Below, piece by piece: positions 20,181 through 31,059 of a stretch of 64,000 nucleotides of DNA. The notes under the pieces are model-generated. The model saw only the letters and a program-made list of their open reading frames with translations. It was not told the origin of the DNA and did not search any database. The position numbers and the translations under genes were made by a program. This stretch comes from Buchnera aphidicola (Hyalopterus amygdali) (GTDB taxonomy: Bacteria; Pseudomonadota; Gammaproteobacteria; Enterobacterales; Enterobacteriaceae): positions 186,001 to 250,000 of the forward strand of contig NZ_OZ060383.1 in NCBI RefSeq assembly GCF_964059015.1. Reading direction: 5' to 3'. Numbering within the stretch: the first letter of the stretch is position 1; each line of letters opens with the position of its first letter.

Positions 20181-21470
20181 TTATTTTTCTAATAAAAATT
20201 CTTTCAATTTATTAAAATCAGGATTTATGTTATATGATAATAATGGTAGACTGTTCCATTTTTTTAATTCTGGTGGTAAAGAAATTTCCTTCTTTAAAAT
20301 TTTTTCTACAGTATTTTTAAATTTAGATGGGTGTGCAGTTCCTAAAAATAAGCCAAATTCATCTTTTTTTAATTGATCATATAATAATCTATATGCAATT
20401 GCAGCATGAGGTTCTGATACATAATTTAATTGAAATAATTCTTTTATACTTTCTTTTGTAATATCATCTGATACACTTCCAAATCTTAATTTTTTTAAAT
20501 TCCATTTTTTTCGACGGAATAATTCTTTAATTCGTGTCCAATTATTAGGACGACTAATATCCATAGCATTAGATATTGTTGATACAGTTTTTTGAGGATC
20601 CCATTTTCCATTATTTAAAAATCTTGGAACTGTATCATTTGCATTTGTACATGCAATAAATGATTTAATCGGCAAACCAAGAGATTTAGCTAATAGGCCG
20701 GCGGTGAGATTACCAAAATTACCGCATGGTACAGCAATAACTAATTTTTTTCTTTGTTCTTCTGAAAGCAATGAAAAAGCTTCAAAATAATAGCATATTT
20801 GAGCTAACAATCGACTAATATTAATAGAATTGGCAGAGTTTAGTCCTATTAATTCTTTTAATTTCTTATCATCGAATGCTTTTTTTACTAATTTTTGACA
20901 ATCATCAAAACTACCATTAATTGATATAGTCTTTATATTTTTTCCTAAAGTGCAAAATAATTGTTCCTGCAATGTACTAATTTTTCCCTTTGGATAAAGA
21001 ATAATAACGCGAATATTTTTCATTCCATAAAACGCATGTGCTACTGCGGCACCAGTATCACCTGACGTTGCAGTTAAAATAGTAAAAGATTCATTTTCTT
21101 TGCTAAAAGCTAGTATCATTTGTGCCATAAAACGTGCACCAAAATCTTTAAATGCCAATGTTGGACCATGAAATAGTTCAAAACAACTTATTTTTTTATT
21201 AATATCAACTTTTAATGGTTTGGCAAACGAAAATGCCTTTTTAACATGTTTATGTAGTACTTCTTTAGATATTTCATTGCTAATAAATTTAGAAAGTATT
21301 TCAGTACTTCGTGTAATAAAATCCATTTTTAATATTTTTGACAATTCAGAAGGTGGAATAATGGGTAAATCTACTGGGAAAAATAAACCTTGTTGCTGTC
21401 CTAATCCAAGTTTTACAGCAGTTTCAAAATTTACTTTTTCACTATTATTTTTTAAGTTATAAAGTTTCAT
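20181..21470 (-). CDS. thrC: Threonine synthase
   Basis: ThrC converts O-phosphohomoserine to threonine with PLP. It has 429 residues, one more than in E. coli. The PLP-binding lysine is K108 in HGPTLAFKDFGARF, and the phosphate-site motif TATSGDTGAAVAHAF follows. Last gene of thrA-thrB-thrC, 3 bases after thrB. Threonine is one of the essential amino acids supplied to the aphid and also the precursor of isoleucine, for which ilvIH at 61-63 kb supply a step. Confidence 0.97.
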   Translation of the reverse strand: MKLYNLKNNSEKVNFETAVKLGLGQQQGLFFPVDLPIIPPSELSKILKMDFITRSTEILSKFISNEISKEVLHKHVKKAFSFAKPLKVDINKKISCFELFHGPTLAFKDFGARFMAQMILAFSKENESFTILTATSGDTGAAVAHAFYGMKNIRVIILYPKGKISTLQEQLFCTLGKNIKTISINGSFDDCQKLVKKAFDDKKLKELIGLNSANSINISRLLAQICYYFEAFSLLSEEQRKKLVIAVPCGNFGNLTAGLLAKSLGLPIKSFIACTNANDTVPRFLNNGKWDPQKTVSTISNAMDISRPNNWTRIKELFRRKKWNLKKLRFGSVSDDITKESIKELFQLNYVSEPHAAIAYRLLYDQLKKDEFGLFLGTAHPSKFKNTVEKILKKEISLPPELKKWNSLPLLSYNINPDFNKLKEFLLEK

Positions 21471-21473
21471 TTT

Positions 21474-22403
21474 TCATCCTATTTTACGAACACCTTTTAA
21501 ATCGATATAACAAATATGAACAAATCCTGTTTCATTTTGCAAATAATTATTTTTTAACCATAAAGATATTTTTTCAGCTATTTTTATGTTATCAGAAATA
21601 GCAAAAATTGTAGGACCTGAACCTGATATTCCACAGCTAATTGCTCCAATTTCTTTCATTTTTTCCTTGGTATTTATAAAATTAGGAAGTAATTTACTGC
21701 GGTATGGCTCCGCTATAAAATCTTGCATACATCTAGCTGCTAAATGAGATTGTTGAGTATATGATGCATGAATAAAACCTGCTAAATAACGACTATTTTT
21801 AATGCAAACATCTTTTTTATATTTTTTGGGTAAGATTTTTCTTGCTTCTGCAGTAGAAACTTTTATTCCTGGCCAAGCAATAACCCAAAACCAATTTTTA
21901 AAATTTGGTAAACTGTGACTAATAATATCAGAATCTTCTAATATTAGTTGAAGACCTCCTAAGTAAGATGGTGCAACATTGTCATAATGTACGCTTCCTG
22001 ATATTTCTCCTTCTATTTCTCCCATGAGTAAAAGCAGTTCTTTTGAACTTAAAGGGTTGTTAAAAACGTAATTTATTGCGACTAAGGTAGCCACTATTGA
22101 ACAAGCACTAGAACCTAGTCCTGATCCGATTGGCATGTTTTTTTCAAGAAGAATAGAAATTGGAATATTTTTTTTTACTGCTTGACAAAATTTAAACCAA
22201 CATTTCCAAACAATATTATGTTCTTTGTTTGTAGGTAATTTATTAGAAAAAACTCCTTTGTTAATTAATTCAAATTTTTTTGATAACTTTACTGTTACAC
22301 AATCACCTAATAAAGTTCCATTGATTGGTATAATAGCTGCACCTAAAATATCAAATCCAACTCCAACATTGGCAATAGAAGCTGGTGCATAAATTTTAAT
22401 CAT
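21474..22403 (-). CDS. thrB: Homoserine kinase
   Basis: ThrB phosphorylates homoserine. It is a GHMP kinase with 309 residues (310 in E. coli). The substrate-binding start [21 protein letters not shown] and the ATP loop [16 protein letters not shown] (around residue 90) are intact, and the third GHMP motif appears as [11 protein letters not shown]. Between thrA and thrC in the operon. Confidence 0.97.
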   Translation of the reverse strand: MIKIYAPASIANVGVGFDILGAAIIPINGTLLGDCVTVKLSKKFELINKGVFSNKLPTNKEHNIVWKCWFKFCQAVKKNIPISILLEKNMPIGSGLGSSACSIVATLVAINYVFNNPLSSKELLLLMGEIEGEISGSVHYDNVAPSYLGGLQLILEDSDIISHSLPNFKNWFWVIAWPGIKVSTAEARKILPKKYKKDVCIKNSRYLAGFIHASYTQQSHLAARCMQDFIAEPYRSKLLPNFINTKEKMKEIGAISCGISGSGPTIFAISDNIKIAEKISLWLKNNYLQNETGFVHICYIDLKGVRKIG

Positions 22404-22422
22404 TACTGTACTCCGCTGATGT

Positions 22423-24870
22423 TTATAATATTATACGTAGTAAATCAGAAAACACCCCAGAGGCAGTAACATCGTTGCCCGCACCATATCCTCTTAATAC
22501 GAGAGGAATTGGTTGATAATATTTTGTGTAAAACGTTAATGCATTTTCGCCATTTTTTACTTTATATAATGGATTTTTTTTATTTATTTCTTCAATTTTT
22601 ACTGAACATTTGCCTTCTTTTTCTATAGTTCCAACGAAACGTAAAACATTCCCTAAATTACGTGCTTTATTAATACGATTCGAAAAAGACAGATCTAATT
22701 CTTTTAATTTTAAGAAAAATTCTTCAGTATTTTGATATTTTTTAAATTTTTCAGGTAATATAGATTCAATTTCTATATCCTTTAATTCTATTTTATATCC
22801 AATTTCTCGAGCTAAAATTAATATTTTTCTAGCAACATCAATACCAGATAGATCATCAGATGGATTTGGTTCGGTAAAACCTAGTTTTTTTGCTTCTTTA
22901 GTGGCTTCTGATAATGAAATCCCTTCTTCTAATTTTCCAAAAATAAAAGATAATGAACCTGATAATACACCTTTAAAACGTATTAGACTATCACCTGTAT
23001 TCAATAAATTTTGCAATGTGCTAATAACAGGTAGTCCTGCTCCAACGTTAGTTTCATATAAAAATTTTTTATTTTTTTGTAATGCAGTATTCTTAATTTC
23101 ATTATAATATTTTAATGAATCAGTATTAGCTTTTTTGTTTGATGTAATTACATGAAATCCATGTGAAATAAAATTAATATATTGTTTAGATAATAGTTCA
23201 TCAGATGTACAATCAAGTATCACTGAATTTTCATGATAATTGCGTTGTAATAATTTGTTTAATATTTTTAAATTAAATTTTTCTTTTGAGATTTTAAAAT
23301 CATCTTCCCAATTATTTAGATTGCTTGGATTTTTTAAAAATAGTAATTTTTGAGAATTTGCAATAATACGAAATTTTATTTTAATATTTTTTTGATCTAA
23401 AAATTTTTTTTGTTTTAATATTTGTTTTAATAGTGCTTTTCCTACTCCTCCTATTCCAATTAAAAAAGCATTAATGATTTTTTTCTTAATAAAAAGTGTA
23501 TTATGAACATTTTTTATCGCTTGTAAAATATTTTCTTTTTTAATTACTATAGAGATAGTGTGTTCTGAAGATCCTTGTGCAATTGCAATTATATTAATTT
23601 TTGAACAACCTAAAGAAGAAAAAATTTTTGATGCAATATTATTTTTATAAATAATATTAGAACCTATGACGGATAAAATAGATAAATTTTTTACTATATT
23701 TAAATGATTTAGTAATCCTTCTTTCATTTCTAATAAAAATTCTTTTTTTAATATGAGCAAAATAACATCAATACTTTTTTCTAAAGTACAAAAGTTTATT
23801 TTATTTTCTGAAGATGATTGAGTTATTAGAATAACTTTAATTCTTTCTCTTGAAAGAACAGTAAATATACGCGAAATTATTCTACCTGAGTCTTTTAGAC
23901 ACGATCCAGACATAGTAAACATGGCAATATTTTCTAAATATGTCACGCCTTTTAAAAAATTTTCCTCGGAACTATTTTTTTGACATATCAAGGTACCTTT
24001 AGAATTAATATTATTTGTATTTTTAATGATGCATGGTATTTGGAAGTGAGCAATAGGTTCAATAGTTCGTGGATGAAGCACCTTAGCACCAAAATAGGAT
24101 AATTCCATTGCTTCTTGATATGATATTGATTCTAATAAACAAGCATTAGAAACTATTCTTGGATCTGATGTAAAAACACCATCAACATCAGTCCAAATTT
24201 CGCAAGAATTAGCATTTAAACAACAAGCTAATACCGCTGCAGAGTAATCGGAACCATTACGTCCTAATACAACAAGTTCTTCTTTTTTGTTTCCTGCAAT
24301 AAAACCTGCCATTAAAATAATATTTTTTTGATTTATTTTAATTTTTTTGATTCTATTTTTTGATTCATGTATATCGACAGTAGAATCTAAATAACTTCCT
24401 GTAGATAAAAGATTTTTAACTGGATTTAATATAGTAACGTCATAACTTTTAGACTTTAATATATTTTTCATAATAACAACTGAAAGTATTTCACCACGAG
24501 ATATTATGATTGGCTGAATACTTTCTGGACATTGTTTAATTAATACAATACCATTTACAATTTTTTTTAATTTATTAAATTCTTTTTCAATTACTTCCTT
24601 TGTCTTTTTATATAAAAAGCATGGTTCTATTTTTTTTATATCTTTTATTAATTTAATGAAAATATTTTCTGCTAGATCAATTTTTTCCAGCATTTCATCA
24701 TTATTAATATCATTTTCAATAATTGTAACTAAGTAATTAGTTATTTTAGCTGGCGCTGAAAGGACAACTGCAATTTGATCACTTTTAGCTTTTTTTTCTA
24801 TAATATCAGCTACACATAAAAATTTTTTTGCATTAGCTAATGAAGTTCCGCCAAATTTTAATAATTTCAT
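22423..24870 (-). CDS. thrA: Bifunctional aspartokinase I / homoserine dehydrogenase I
   Basis: ThrA catalyses the first and third steps from aspartate towards threonine. The fused product of 815 residues (820 in E. coli) has an aspartokinase domain starting [10 protein letters not shown] (residues 5-14), a pair of ACT-type regulatory segments in the middle, and a homoserine dehydrogenase whose NAD(P) motif [12 protein letters not shown] begins near residue 466, followed by [18 protein letters not shown] and [12 protein letters not shown]. Both catalytic domains look complete. The upstream hairpin suggests former or residual attenuation control. Confidence 0.97.
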   Translation of the reverse strand: MKLLKFGGTSLANAKKFLCVADIIEKKAKSDQIAVVLSAPAKITNYLVTIIENDINNDEMLEKIDLAENIFIKLIKDIKKIEPCFLYKKTKEVIEKEFNKLKKIVNGIVLIKQCPESIQPIIISRGEILSVVIMKNILKSKSYDVTILNPVKNLLSTGSYLDSTVDIHESKNRIKKIKINQKNIILMAGFIAGNKKEELVVLGRNGSDYSAAVLACCLNANSCEIWTDVDGVFTSDPRIVSNACLLESISYQEAMELSYFGAKVLHPRTIEPIAHFQIPCIIKNTNNINSKGTLICQKNSSEENFLKGVTYLENIAMFTMSGSCLKDSGRIISRIFTVLSRERIKVILITQSSSENKINFCTLEKSIDVILLILKKEFLLEMKEGLLNHLNIVKNLSILSVIGSNIIYKNNIASKIFSSLGCSKINIIAIAQGSSEHTISIVIKKENILQAIKNVHNTLFIKKKIINAFLIGIGGVGKALLKQILKQKKFLDQKNIKIKFRIIANSQKLLFLKNPSNLNNWEDDFKISKEKFNLKILNKLLQRNYHENSVILDCTSDELLSKQYINFISHGFHVITSNKKANTDSLKYYNEIKNTALQKNKKFLYETNVGAGLPVISTLQNLLNTGDSLIRFKGVLSGSLSFIFGKLEEGISLSEATKEAKKLGFTEPNPSDDLSGIDVARKILILAREIGYKIELKDIEIESILPEKFKKYQNTEEFFLKLKELDLSFSNRINKARNLGNVLRFVGTIEKEGKCSVKIEEINKKNPLYKVKNGENALTFYTKYYQPIPLVLRGYGAGNDVTASGVFSDLLRIIL

Positions 24871-24897
24871 TTTTTATATCCTTAAATTCATATCATA

Positions 24898-24928
24898 AAA
24901 AACCCGCATTATCTATGAGCGGGTTTTT
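24898..24928 (-). promoter_or_regulatory. Thr-operon attenuator-like terminator
   Basis: On the minus strand, 27 bases before the thrA ATG, the sequence AAAAACCCGC, an 11-base loop and GCGGGTTTTTT form a GC-rich stem followed by T6, the shape and sequence style of the E. coli thr attenuator. In a genome this AT-rich, a CCCGC/GCGGG stem stands out. I find no upstream short reading frame rich in Thr and Ile codons, so the leader peptide that controls it in E. coli seems to be gone. It may now act as a constitutive partial terminator. Confidence 0.7.
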
Positions 24929-24930
24929 GT

Positions 24931-25606
24931 TAAGCATGCACATTATCCCATAGCACGTATAATTAGTTTTAATAAATAAAAAAGTGATTCTATGCCAAAG
25001 AAACTATAAGTGCTAGATGTTAATATTATTAAATAATACTTTTAGATATACATTGATAAATATTTTAATTAAATTGATTTCTTAAATTGTTTTATTTAAT
25101 AATATTTAAAGCTGTAATTGTAAAAATTTTTATTTTTTTAGTATAACGTATATTTTAAATATTATTAATTTTACCATAAATTTAGTCTATGAATATTGTA
25201 AAAAAATGTTGTTAATAGAAGATGAATAAAGTGTTGTAAATAATTTTTTTTATTTTTACATGATTTTTTAAAATGATATTTTTTATTTATATATAAATAA
25301 CAATATTTAATATATTCTTGTATTTTTAAATATATTAACAATTATTTTATAAAATAAATATTTAGTAGTGATTTGAAAGTAAAATATTTTAAATTAAATT
25401 TTTATTAAATTGATGCTGTTTCTTTATTAGTAGTTTAATTTTTATAACATAATGATTATTATTAGTGCAATAGTTAAAAATAAATATTTTTTCAATTTTA
25501 TGTTGAAATTTTTATTTTTAAATATAATCAATTTATTTTTATAAATACAAATTAATTATTTTATTATAATAAATATAAAATATACATTACATACTTAGTT
25601 AATATT
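24931..25606. other. Long divergent intergenic region thrA-hpt
   Basis: Between the attenuator and hpt lie about 676 bases of strongly AT-rich DNA with stops in all frames on both strands. I recognise no protein remnant. A palindrome-like stretch near 24938-24960 may be part of the old thr leader. It must hold the promoters of thrABC and hpt; none can be named with confidence. Confidence 0.5.
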
Positions 25607-26140
25607 ATGAAGCATACTATTAAAGTTATTATTTCCAAAAAAGAATTAGATGTTCGTGTTCGTGAGCTAGGTGAAGAAATCACTAAAAAATACAAAAGTA
25701 GAAAAAATAAAATAATATTAATTGCTTTATTACGTGGTTCATTTGTATTTATAGCAGATTTATGTCGTAGAATTAAAATTGAACATGAAGTCGATTTTAT
25801 GACAACTTCAAGTTATGGAAGAGGTATGACATCTACCGGAGATGTGAAAATTATCAAAGATTTAGATGAAGATATTTATAATAAAAATGTTTTGATTGTT
25901 GAGGATATTATTGATTCTGGAAAAACTTTAAGCAAAGTATTAGGTATTTTAAAATTAAGAAATCCGAAATCAATATCGATTTGTACCCTTTTAGATAAAC
26001 CAGAATGTCGAGAAGTTAACATTAATGTTGAATTTATAGGTTTTTCTATACCTGATGAATTTATTGTTGGATATGGTATAGATTACGCTCAATCTTATCG
26101 ATATTTACCTTATATAGGGAAGGTTGTTTTTAATAAATAA
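25607..26140 (+). CDS. hpt: Hypoxanthine phosphoribosyltransferase
   Basis: Hpt salvages hypoxanthine (and guanine) with PRPP to the nucleotide. It has 177 residues (178 in E. coli). The PRPP-binding motif [17 protein letters not shown] is near residue 98, and the flexible-loop motif [18 protein letters not shown] is complete. In the aphid system purine nucleosides can come from the host. It converges on panC with 12 bases between. Confidence 0.96.
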   Translation: MKHTIKVIISKKELDVRVRELGEEITKKYKSRKNKIILIALLRGSFVFIADLCRRIKIEHEVDFMTTSSYGRGMTSTGDVKIIKDLDEDIYNKNVLIVEDIIDSGKTLSKVLGILKLRNPKSISICTLLDKPECREVNINVEFIGFSIPDEFIVGYGIDYAQSYRYLPYIGKVVFNK

Positions 26141-26152
26141 AATAATAGATGT

Positions 26153-27010
26153 TCAATCTTTTAATGTAATTTTTTTATTATCAATTAGTCGAATTTTACC
26201 TAACCAAACTGATGCCAGAATGATGAGTTTTTTGTTTTTTTGAGTTATAGGATCTAGTGTATTTGAATCGTATATATTAAATACATCAATATTAAAACCT
26301 TTTTCAATAAGATATTTTTTTGATTTATTAATGGTTTTTTGAATGTTTTTTCCTTTATTTTTGATAATTGTATTATGTGTTTTTTTTATTATTCTATACA
26401 AATAAGGTGCTATTTCTTTTTCTGAAGAATTTAAATTGTTATTTCTCGAGCTATAAGCCAATCCATTATGCAATCGTACTGTAGGCAAACTAATAATTTT
26501 TATAGGATAGTTTAATTCTTGAACTAATTTTTTTACAACTAATAATTGTTGATAATCTTTTTCTCCAAAAAATGAAAAGTTTGGTTGTATTAAATTAAAT
26601 AATTTACAGAGTATTGTTGTTACGCCTATGAAATGACCAGGACGTGATTTTCCTTCTATAATTTTAGATAGTTTAGGTATGTCGATATATGTATGATTTT
26701 TTAGTCCATTAGGATACATAATATGATTATCTGGGTAAAAAAGAATTTTAATTTTTTCCCTGTTTAAAATATCATAATCTTGATTAAAAGTTTGAGGGTA
26801 TTTTTTTAGGTCTAATAAGTCGTCAAACTGCATGGGATTAACAAAAATACTTACTACAACAATGTCTACATATTTTTTTGCTAAGGAAATTAGTTTAATA
26901 TGACCTTTATGTAAGTTTCCCATCGTAGGAATTAATCCAATTATTTTTTTTGTTTTTTTGATTTTTTTAATTTTTTTTTCTAATATATTTATATTTTTTA
27001 TAACTTCCAT
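26153..27010 (-). CDS. panC: Pantothenate synthetase
   Basis: PanC joins pantoate and beta-alanine using ATP. It has 285 residues (283 in E. coli). The nucleotidyltransferase motif PTMGNLHKGHIKLI (about residues 26-39) gives the HxGH-type site, with SIFVNPMQF, KSRPGHFIGV and FGEKDYQQL further on. Its own aspartate decarboxylase PanD is not in this stretch. It follows panB with 15 bases between, forming an operon for vitamin B5 synthesis. Confidence 0.97.
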   Translation of the reverse strand: MEVIKNINILEKKIKKIKKTKKIIGLIPTMGNLHKGHIKLISLAKKYVDIVVVSIFVNPMQFDDLLDLKKYPQTFNQDYDILNREKIKILFYPDNHIMYPNGLKNHTYIDIPKLSKIIEGKSRPGHFIGVTTILCKLFNLIQPNFSFFGEKDYQQLLVVKKLVQELNYPIKIISLPTVRLHNGLAYSSRNNNLNSSEKEIAPYLYRIIKKTHNTIIKNKGKNIQKTINKSKKYLIEKGFNIDVFNIYDSNTLDPITQKNKKLIILASVWLGKIRLIDNKKITLKD

Positions 27011-27025
27011 TTTTCTTCCAAAATT

Positions 27026-27817
27026 TTAAAAACTATATTTTTCATTAGGAAAAATACCTTTTTTTACTTCACTTATGTATTTCTTAATAGCATCTTGAAT
27101 GCTCCCATTTTTATGTAAAAAATTTTTTGCAAATTTAGGTTTTTTCCCTTCATTCATTCCTAATAAATCTTGCATAACAAGTATTTGACCATCAGTATAT
27201 TTCCCTGATCCGATACCAATAACAGGAATAGATAAGTTTTTACTTATTTTTTTAGCTAATAATGCAGGAATACATTCTACAACTAACATTTTAATTCCTG
27301 CTTCTTCCAGTAAGAATGCTTCTTCTATTATTCTTTTTTCATCGTTTTTTTCGTTTCCTTGGATTTTGTATCCGCTTAAATAATGCACAGATTGTGGTGT
27401 TAATCCTATATGTCCACAAACTAATATTGATCTATTTGAGAGCTCTTTTACAGTTTCAATCAACCATTTTCCGCCTTCTATTTTTATCATATTAGCGCCA
27501 GCTTGTATAACTTTAGCTGTGTTTTTTAATGTTTGTTTTATTTCATAATATGACATAAATGGTAAATCGGATAATAAAAAAGTTTTAGGTGCACCTTTTC
27601 TTACTAATTTTGTATGATATTCCATATCTTTTATTTTTACAGATAATGTAGATGTATGACCTTGAATAGTCATACCAAGAGAATCACCAATAAGAATTAT
27701 TGGTACACCTGCATTTTCAAATAGTTTAGCAAAGCTAAAATCATAAGCTGTGATGGCTGAAAATTTTTTTTTATTTCTTTTCCAGTTTTGTATTTTTTCA
27801 ATAGTAATAGATTCCAT
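27026..27817 (-). CDS. panB: 3-methyl-2-oxobutanoate hydroxymethyltransferase
   Basis: PanB makes ketopantoate from 2-oxoisovalerate and methylene-THF, the first pantothenate step. The 263 residues (264 in E. coli) include [28 protein letters not shown] with the metal-binding aspartate, [20 protein letters not shown] and the catalytic-region [12 protein letters not shown]. Its substrate comes from the valine pathway in which IlvIH (61-63 kb) act. First gene of panB-panC. Confidence 0.97.
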   Translation of the reverse strand: MESITIEKIQNWKRNKKKFSAITAYDFSFAKLFENAGVPIILIGDSLGMTIQGHTSTLSVKIKDMEYHTKLVRKGAPKTFLLSDLPFMSYYEIKQTLKNTAKVIQAGANMIKIEGGKWLIETVKELSNRSILVCGHIGLTPQSVHYLSGYKIQGNEKNDEKRIIEEAFLLEEAGIKMLVVECIPALLAKKISKNLSIPVIGIGSGKYTDGQILVMQDLLGMNEGKKPKFAKNFLHKNGSIQDAIKKYISEVKKGIFPNEKYSF

Positions 27818-27875
27818 TTTTCCTGCTATTTAAAATTAATTTTTTTAAAAATAATTATTTAATAATAATTAGGAA

Positions 27876-27915
27876 AGGATACTCGATATAATTTAATATA
27901 TCAATCGAATATCCT
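27876..27915. terminator. Hairpin downstream of dksA
   Basis: AGGATACTCGAT (27876-27887) and ATCGAATATCCT (27904-27915) form a 12-bp stem with a single non-Watson-Crick position that reads as G-U in the minus-strand transcript, so the fold favours the dksA mRNA. No long T run follows, so termination is plausible rather than certain. Confidence 0.5.
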
Positions 27916-27935
27916 AATCTATACGTTTTATTTTT

Positions 27936-28391
27936 TTAACCAGCCATTTGTTTTTCTCGAATTTCTGCTAATGTTTTACAGTCAATACAAAGATTTGCAG
28001 TGGGTCTAGCTTCTAAACGACGAATTCCAATTTCAACACCGCAAGAATCGCAATAACCGAAGTCTTTGTCTTTTATTTTTTTTAAAGTTTCTTGTATTTT
28101 TTTTATTAATTTACGACTTCTATCTCGATTTCTTAATTCTAAACTAAATTCTTCTTCTTGTGCAGCTCGATCAATAGGATCAGGAAAATTAGTTGATTTG
28201 TCTTGTATGTAAAGCAAAGTATGATTGATTTCAATTTTTAATTGGTTTTTCCATGTTTTAAGAATTTTTTTAAAATGCCACATTTGATTTTCATTCATAT
28301 ATTCTTCATCTATTTTTTTTTGGTATGGTGTTAATCCCGCAATAGAAAGAACGTTTAAAGATGATGTTTTTTTGTTTTTTTCTTTTCCCAT
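27936..28391 (-). CDS. dksA: RNA polymerase-binding transcription factor DksA
   Basis: DksA binds in the RNA polymerase secondary channel and acts with ppGpp. It has 151 residues, the same as in E. coli. The coiled-coil tip [11 protein letters not shown] carries the two key aspartates, and a C-terminal zinc motif [17 protein letters not shown] followed by CIDCKTL has all four cysteines. Divergent from truA. One of the few transcription regulators in the window. Confidence 0.97.
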   Translation of the reverse strand: MGKEKNKKTSSLNVLSIAGLTPYQKKIDEEYMNENQMWHFKKILKTWKNQLKIEINHTLLYIQDKSTNFPDPIDRAAQEEEFSLELRNRDRSRKLIKKIQETLKKIKDKDFGYCDSCGVEIGIRRLEARPTANLCIDCKTLAEIREKQMAG

Positions 28392-28663
28392 AGTTTTTTC
28401 CTAATATAGTGTGCATAAAAAAATAAAATAAAAGATATATATCAATTAGTTAATAATATAAATTATGAATCATTGATATTATTTAATGTAATTAATATTT
28501 AAAAAATATAAAAAATAGTTATAGGTTTTTTTTATTTTTTAATTTAATCAAATTAATATATTAAATAGTATTTTAAATAATAGTAACATAAACTTTAATA
28601 ATACAAGAACATCAATTAAAAAATGATTTTTTTGATTAAATAAGTAATAGTGTTTATCTATTA
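28392..28663. other. dksA-truA divergent region
   Basis: These 272 bases are AT-rich with no open frame of note on either strand. They should hold the promoters of both genes, but nothing is distinct enough to name. Confidence 0.4.
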
Positions 28664-29473
28664 ATGGAAATATTTAGAATGAAAGAAAAAAAATTTAAAA
28701 AATTTGCTCTTGGAATTGAATATAATGGAAGTTCTTATCATGGCTGGCAACGTCAAAAAATAATTCCTACAATTCAAAAAGAAATTGAAGAATCTTTGTC
28801 TAAAATTGCAAATCATAAAATTGATATTACATGTGCAGGTCGAACTGATACTGGTGTACATGCTTTAGGTCAAGTAATACACTTTACAACAGATTCTATT
28901 AGGAGTAATTTTGCTTGGTCAGTCGGAGTAAATAGTTACTTATCTAAAAACATTTCTATAAAGTGGGTTAAAGAAGTTTCAAAAAATTTTGATGCTCGAT
29001 ATAGTGCTATTTCGCGTTCTTATCGTTACATAATATATAATCATACTTCTCGTTCTCCGGTTTTTTATAATAAATCAAATCATATTTATAGATATTTAGA
29101 TGTTGATAAGATGCATATTGAAGCACAATCCTTATTAGGAAAACATGATTTTTCCTCTTTTCGTGCTACAGGTTGTCAATCAAACTCGCCAAGAAGAGAA
29201 ATTATTGATTTAAATATTTGGCGTTTAAATAATTGGGTAATTATTGATATTACTGCGAATTCTTTTTTATATCGTATGGTTCGAAATATTGTTGGTTCGT
29301 TAATTCAAATTAATGACTCTACAAAATCTGACTATATAAAAAAATTGTTAGAAAAAAAAAATAGAAACTATGCAGGTCCTACTGCTCCAGCTTGCGGTTT
29401 ATATTTTTTATTTGCAAAGTATCCTGATGATTTTTGTTTACCTATATTTAAAAATGATTTTATTTTTTTTTAA
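28664..29473 (+). CDS. truA: tRNA pseudouridine(38-40) synthase
   Basis: TruA modifies uridines 38-40 in the anticodon arm. From the ATG at 28664 it has 269 residues (270 in E. coli). A second ATG at 28679 would give 264, and the choice is open. The catalytic aspartate is in [15 protein letters not shown], with [20 protein letters not shown] and [13 protein letters not shown] as other family motifs. Nothing transcribable as an intact gene follows for 1.6 kb. Confidence 0.95.
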   Translation: MEIFRMKEKKFKKFALGIEYNGSSYHGWQRQKIIPTIQKEIEESLSKIANHKIDITCAGRTDTGVHALGQVIHFTTDSIRSNFAWSVGVNSYLSKNISIKWVKEVSKNFDARYSAISRSYRYIIYNHTSRSPVFYNKSNHIYRYLDVDKMHIEAQSLLGKHDFSSFRATGCQSNSPRREIIDLNIWRLNNWVIIDITANSFLYRMVRNIVGSLIQINDSTKSDYIKKLLEKKNRNYAGPTAPACGLYFLFAKYPDDFCLPIFKNDFIFF

Positions 29474-31059
29474 ATAAAAATTAATTTTATTTTTTTTAAA
29501 AATTTTTTAACTAATATTTTTTCAATAATTAAAAAAATTAATAAAATATATATATGGTTATAATTTTAAATTATTTTCATTAACCAAATTGAATTGTAAA
29601 ACAATATTCAAATTAAGTTTATTTATAAAAAATAGTAATCAGAAATAGATTCTAGCTATTTTTTTTATTTAAATAAATTTTCTTTTATTTTCGTTTTATA
29701 AAAAACAATATATTAAAGAAAAAACTATTCTAAACTAAGATAAGAATCTTTTATAAATTAGATCAGAAAAGTTCTTGTATTTCTTCTTGTTCTATTTTTT
29801 TAGATATTGTTCTAATAAAAATAAATAAAAAAGAGTAAAAATTTGTCACGTATAATACTTTTTATAACGCTATATATTTTTTTTTAAATAGCATTGAAAA
29901 AGATGCTAATATAGCTAAGTTCAAGGCTAAAATAGATTAAATATTTATAAGTAAATATGTCTATGATAAATTGTTTTTATAAATGATTTAATTTTTAATA
30001 AAAGGTTTTAATTGAAATTTTTATAGATATTTGTGTATTTGATGTACTAGTTTTGCTATTTATTTTTTAATTTAACTAATTATTTTTTTTAATTATTTTT
30101 ATCTGACCCTAAAAAAACTAGTTTTAATAATTAAATTTTTAGATCCTTCTCTTTCTATTAGATAATAGAAATATTTATAATCTAAAAAGCAATAATTATT
30201 TTTTTAAAAAAAAAGTAGTATTAATATCTATTTTGAATTATCCAATAAATATTATTAGAGTGAAATTTTATTATTGATATAAGTTAATAAAACATTAATT
30301 TAACATCTATTAAAATAGATCGATTTTTTTCAAATAATAATAAGTGCAGATACTAAAAATTTTTCTCTTAACTGAGATTGATTATTTATAAAAATAGTAG
30401 AGAATGATGCTAAAATTAATTTTTAATTTAAAATATAAATTCTATTCAATCAACTTATTTAATATGTAACAAGTAATTATTTCTAGAACAGAAAAATTGC
30501 TAAGGATGCAAATTAAAAAGTTTTCTAGGTAAGCAAATAATTTAATGAATAATTTTTTATCGGTATTAATAGGAAAATATTATTCCTATTTGTATAGAAA
30601 AATACAATAGTTCACTAATTATATTATATGCTTTTTTTAATTCTATGAAAATTGTTACAAATATCTTGAATGTCAATCTCTTGTACTATTAACAAGAAAT
30701 TCTTCTGAAGGAATAATTTTTTTATTTAAACAAATAGAAGAATTATTTTTTTTTATAAAAGTCATCAATGCAATACATATTTATCAATATGGCTATTGAA
30801 TAATAAAAATTTATACTATAAAAATATTTTTTATAAATAAAATTGATTTTTTTAGATGAAAAAATTTACTGCATTATTTAATATTCTAGTTATTTTATTT
30901 TAAATAAGTATTTAAAAAATTTTGCATTATAAAAAAATATTTTTTAATTGGTTGTTAACTATATTTAAATATATTTAATTAAAATAATTTATTATTAGAT
31001 AATAATGAAATTTTTATTACATAATCATTAATTAAAAATTATAACTTGAGAAGTCTAAT
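29474..31059 (+). pseudogene. mrcB: mrcB remnant (PBP1b, transglycosylase part) in a 1.6-kb gene desert
   Basis: No reading frame of note exists here, but plus-strand fragments in several frames match the glycosyltransferase-51 domain of PBP1b in the correct order. They are a Thr-Glu with aromatic context near 30371 (TED motif), 30447-30488 reading QSTYLICNK, stop, LFLE (family QGASTLTQQLVKNLFL), 30524-30550 reading SR, stop, ANNLMN (family WRKANEAYM), and 30659-30706 reading KYLECQSLVLL (family SLDQQALLVGM). Spacing is close to that of the intact gene. Other Buchnera strains have mrcB between truA and secA. The transpeptidase half is not recognisable. Cell wall synthesis would then lean on FtsI and other enzymes. 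Confidence 0.6.

Noticed and set aside
24902..24940. A 14-codon frame (MLNKNPLIDNAGFL) across the thr hairpin as a leader peptide
   Set aside because: It has no threonine codons, a single isoleucine codon, and lies over the terminator stem rather than ahead of it, so it cannot work as a threonine-sensing leader.
30136..30162. A FLDPSLSIR stretch as the PBP1b DPRLI motif
   Set aside because: It lies about twice as far from the Thr-Glu motif as in the intact family, so I did not count it as evidence for mrcB.
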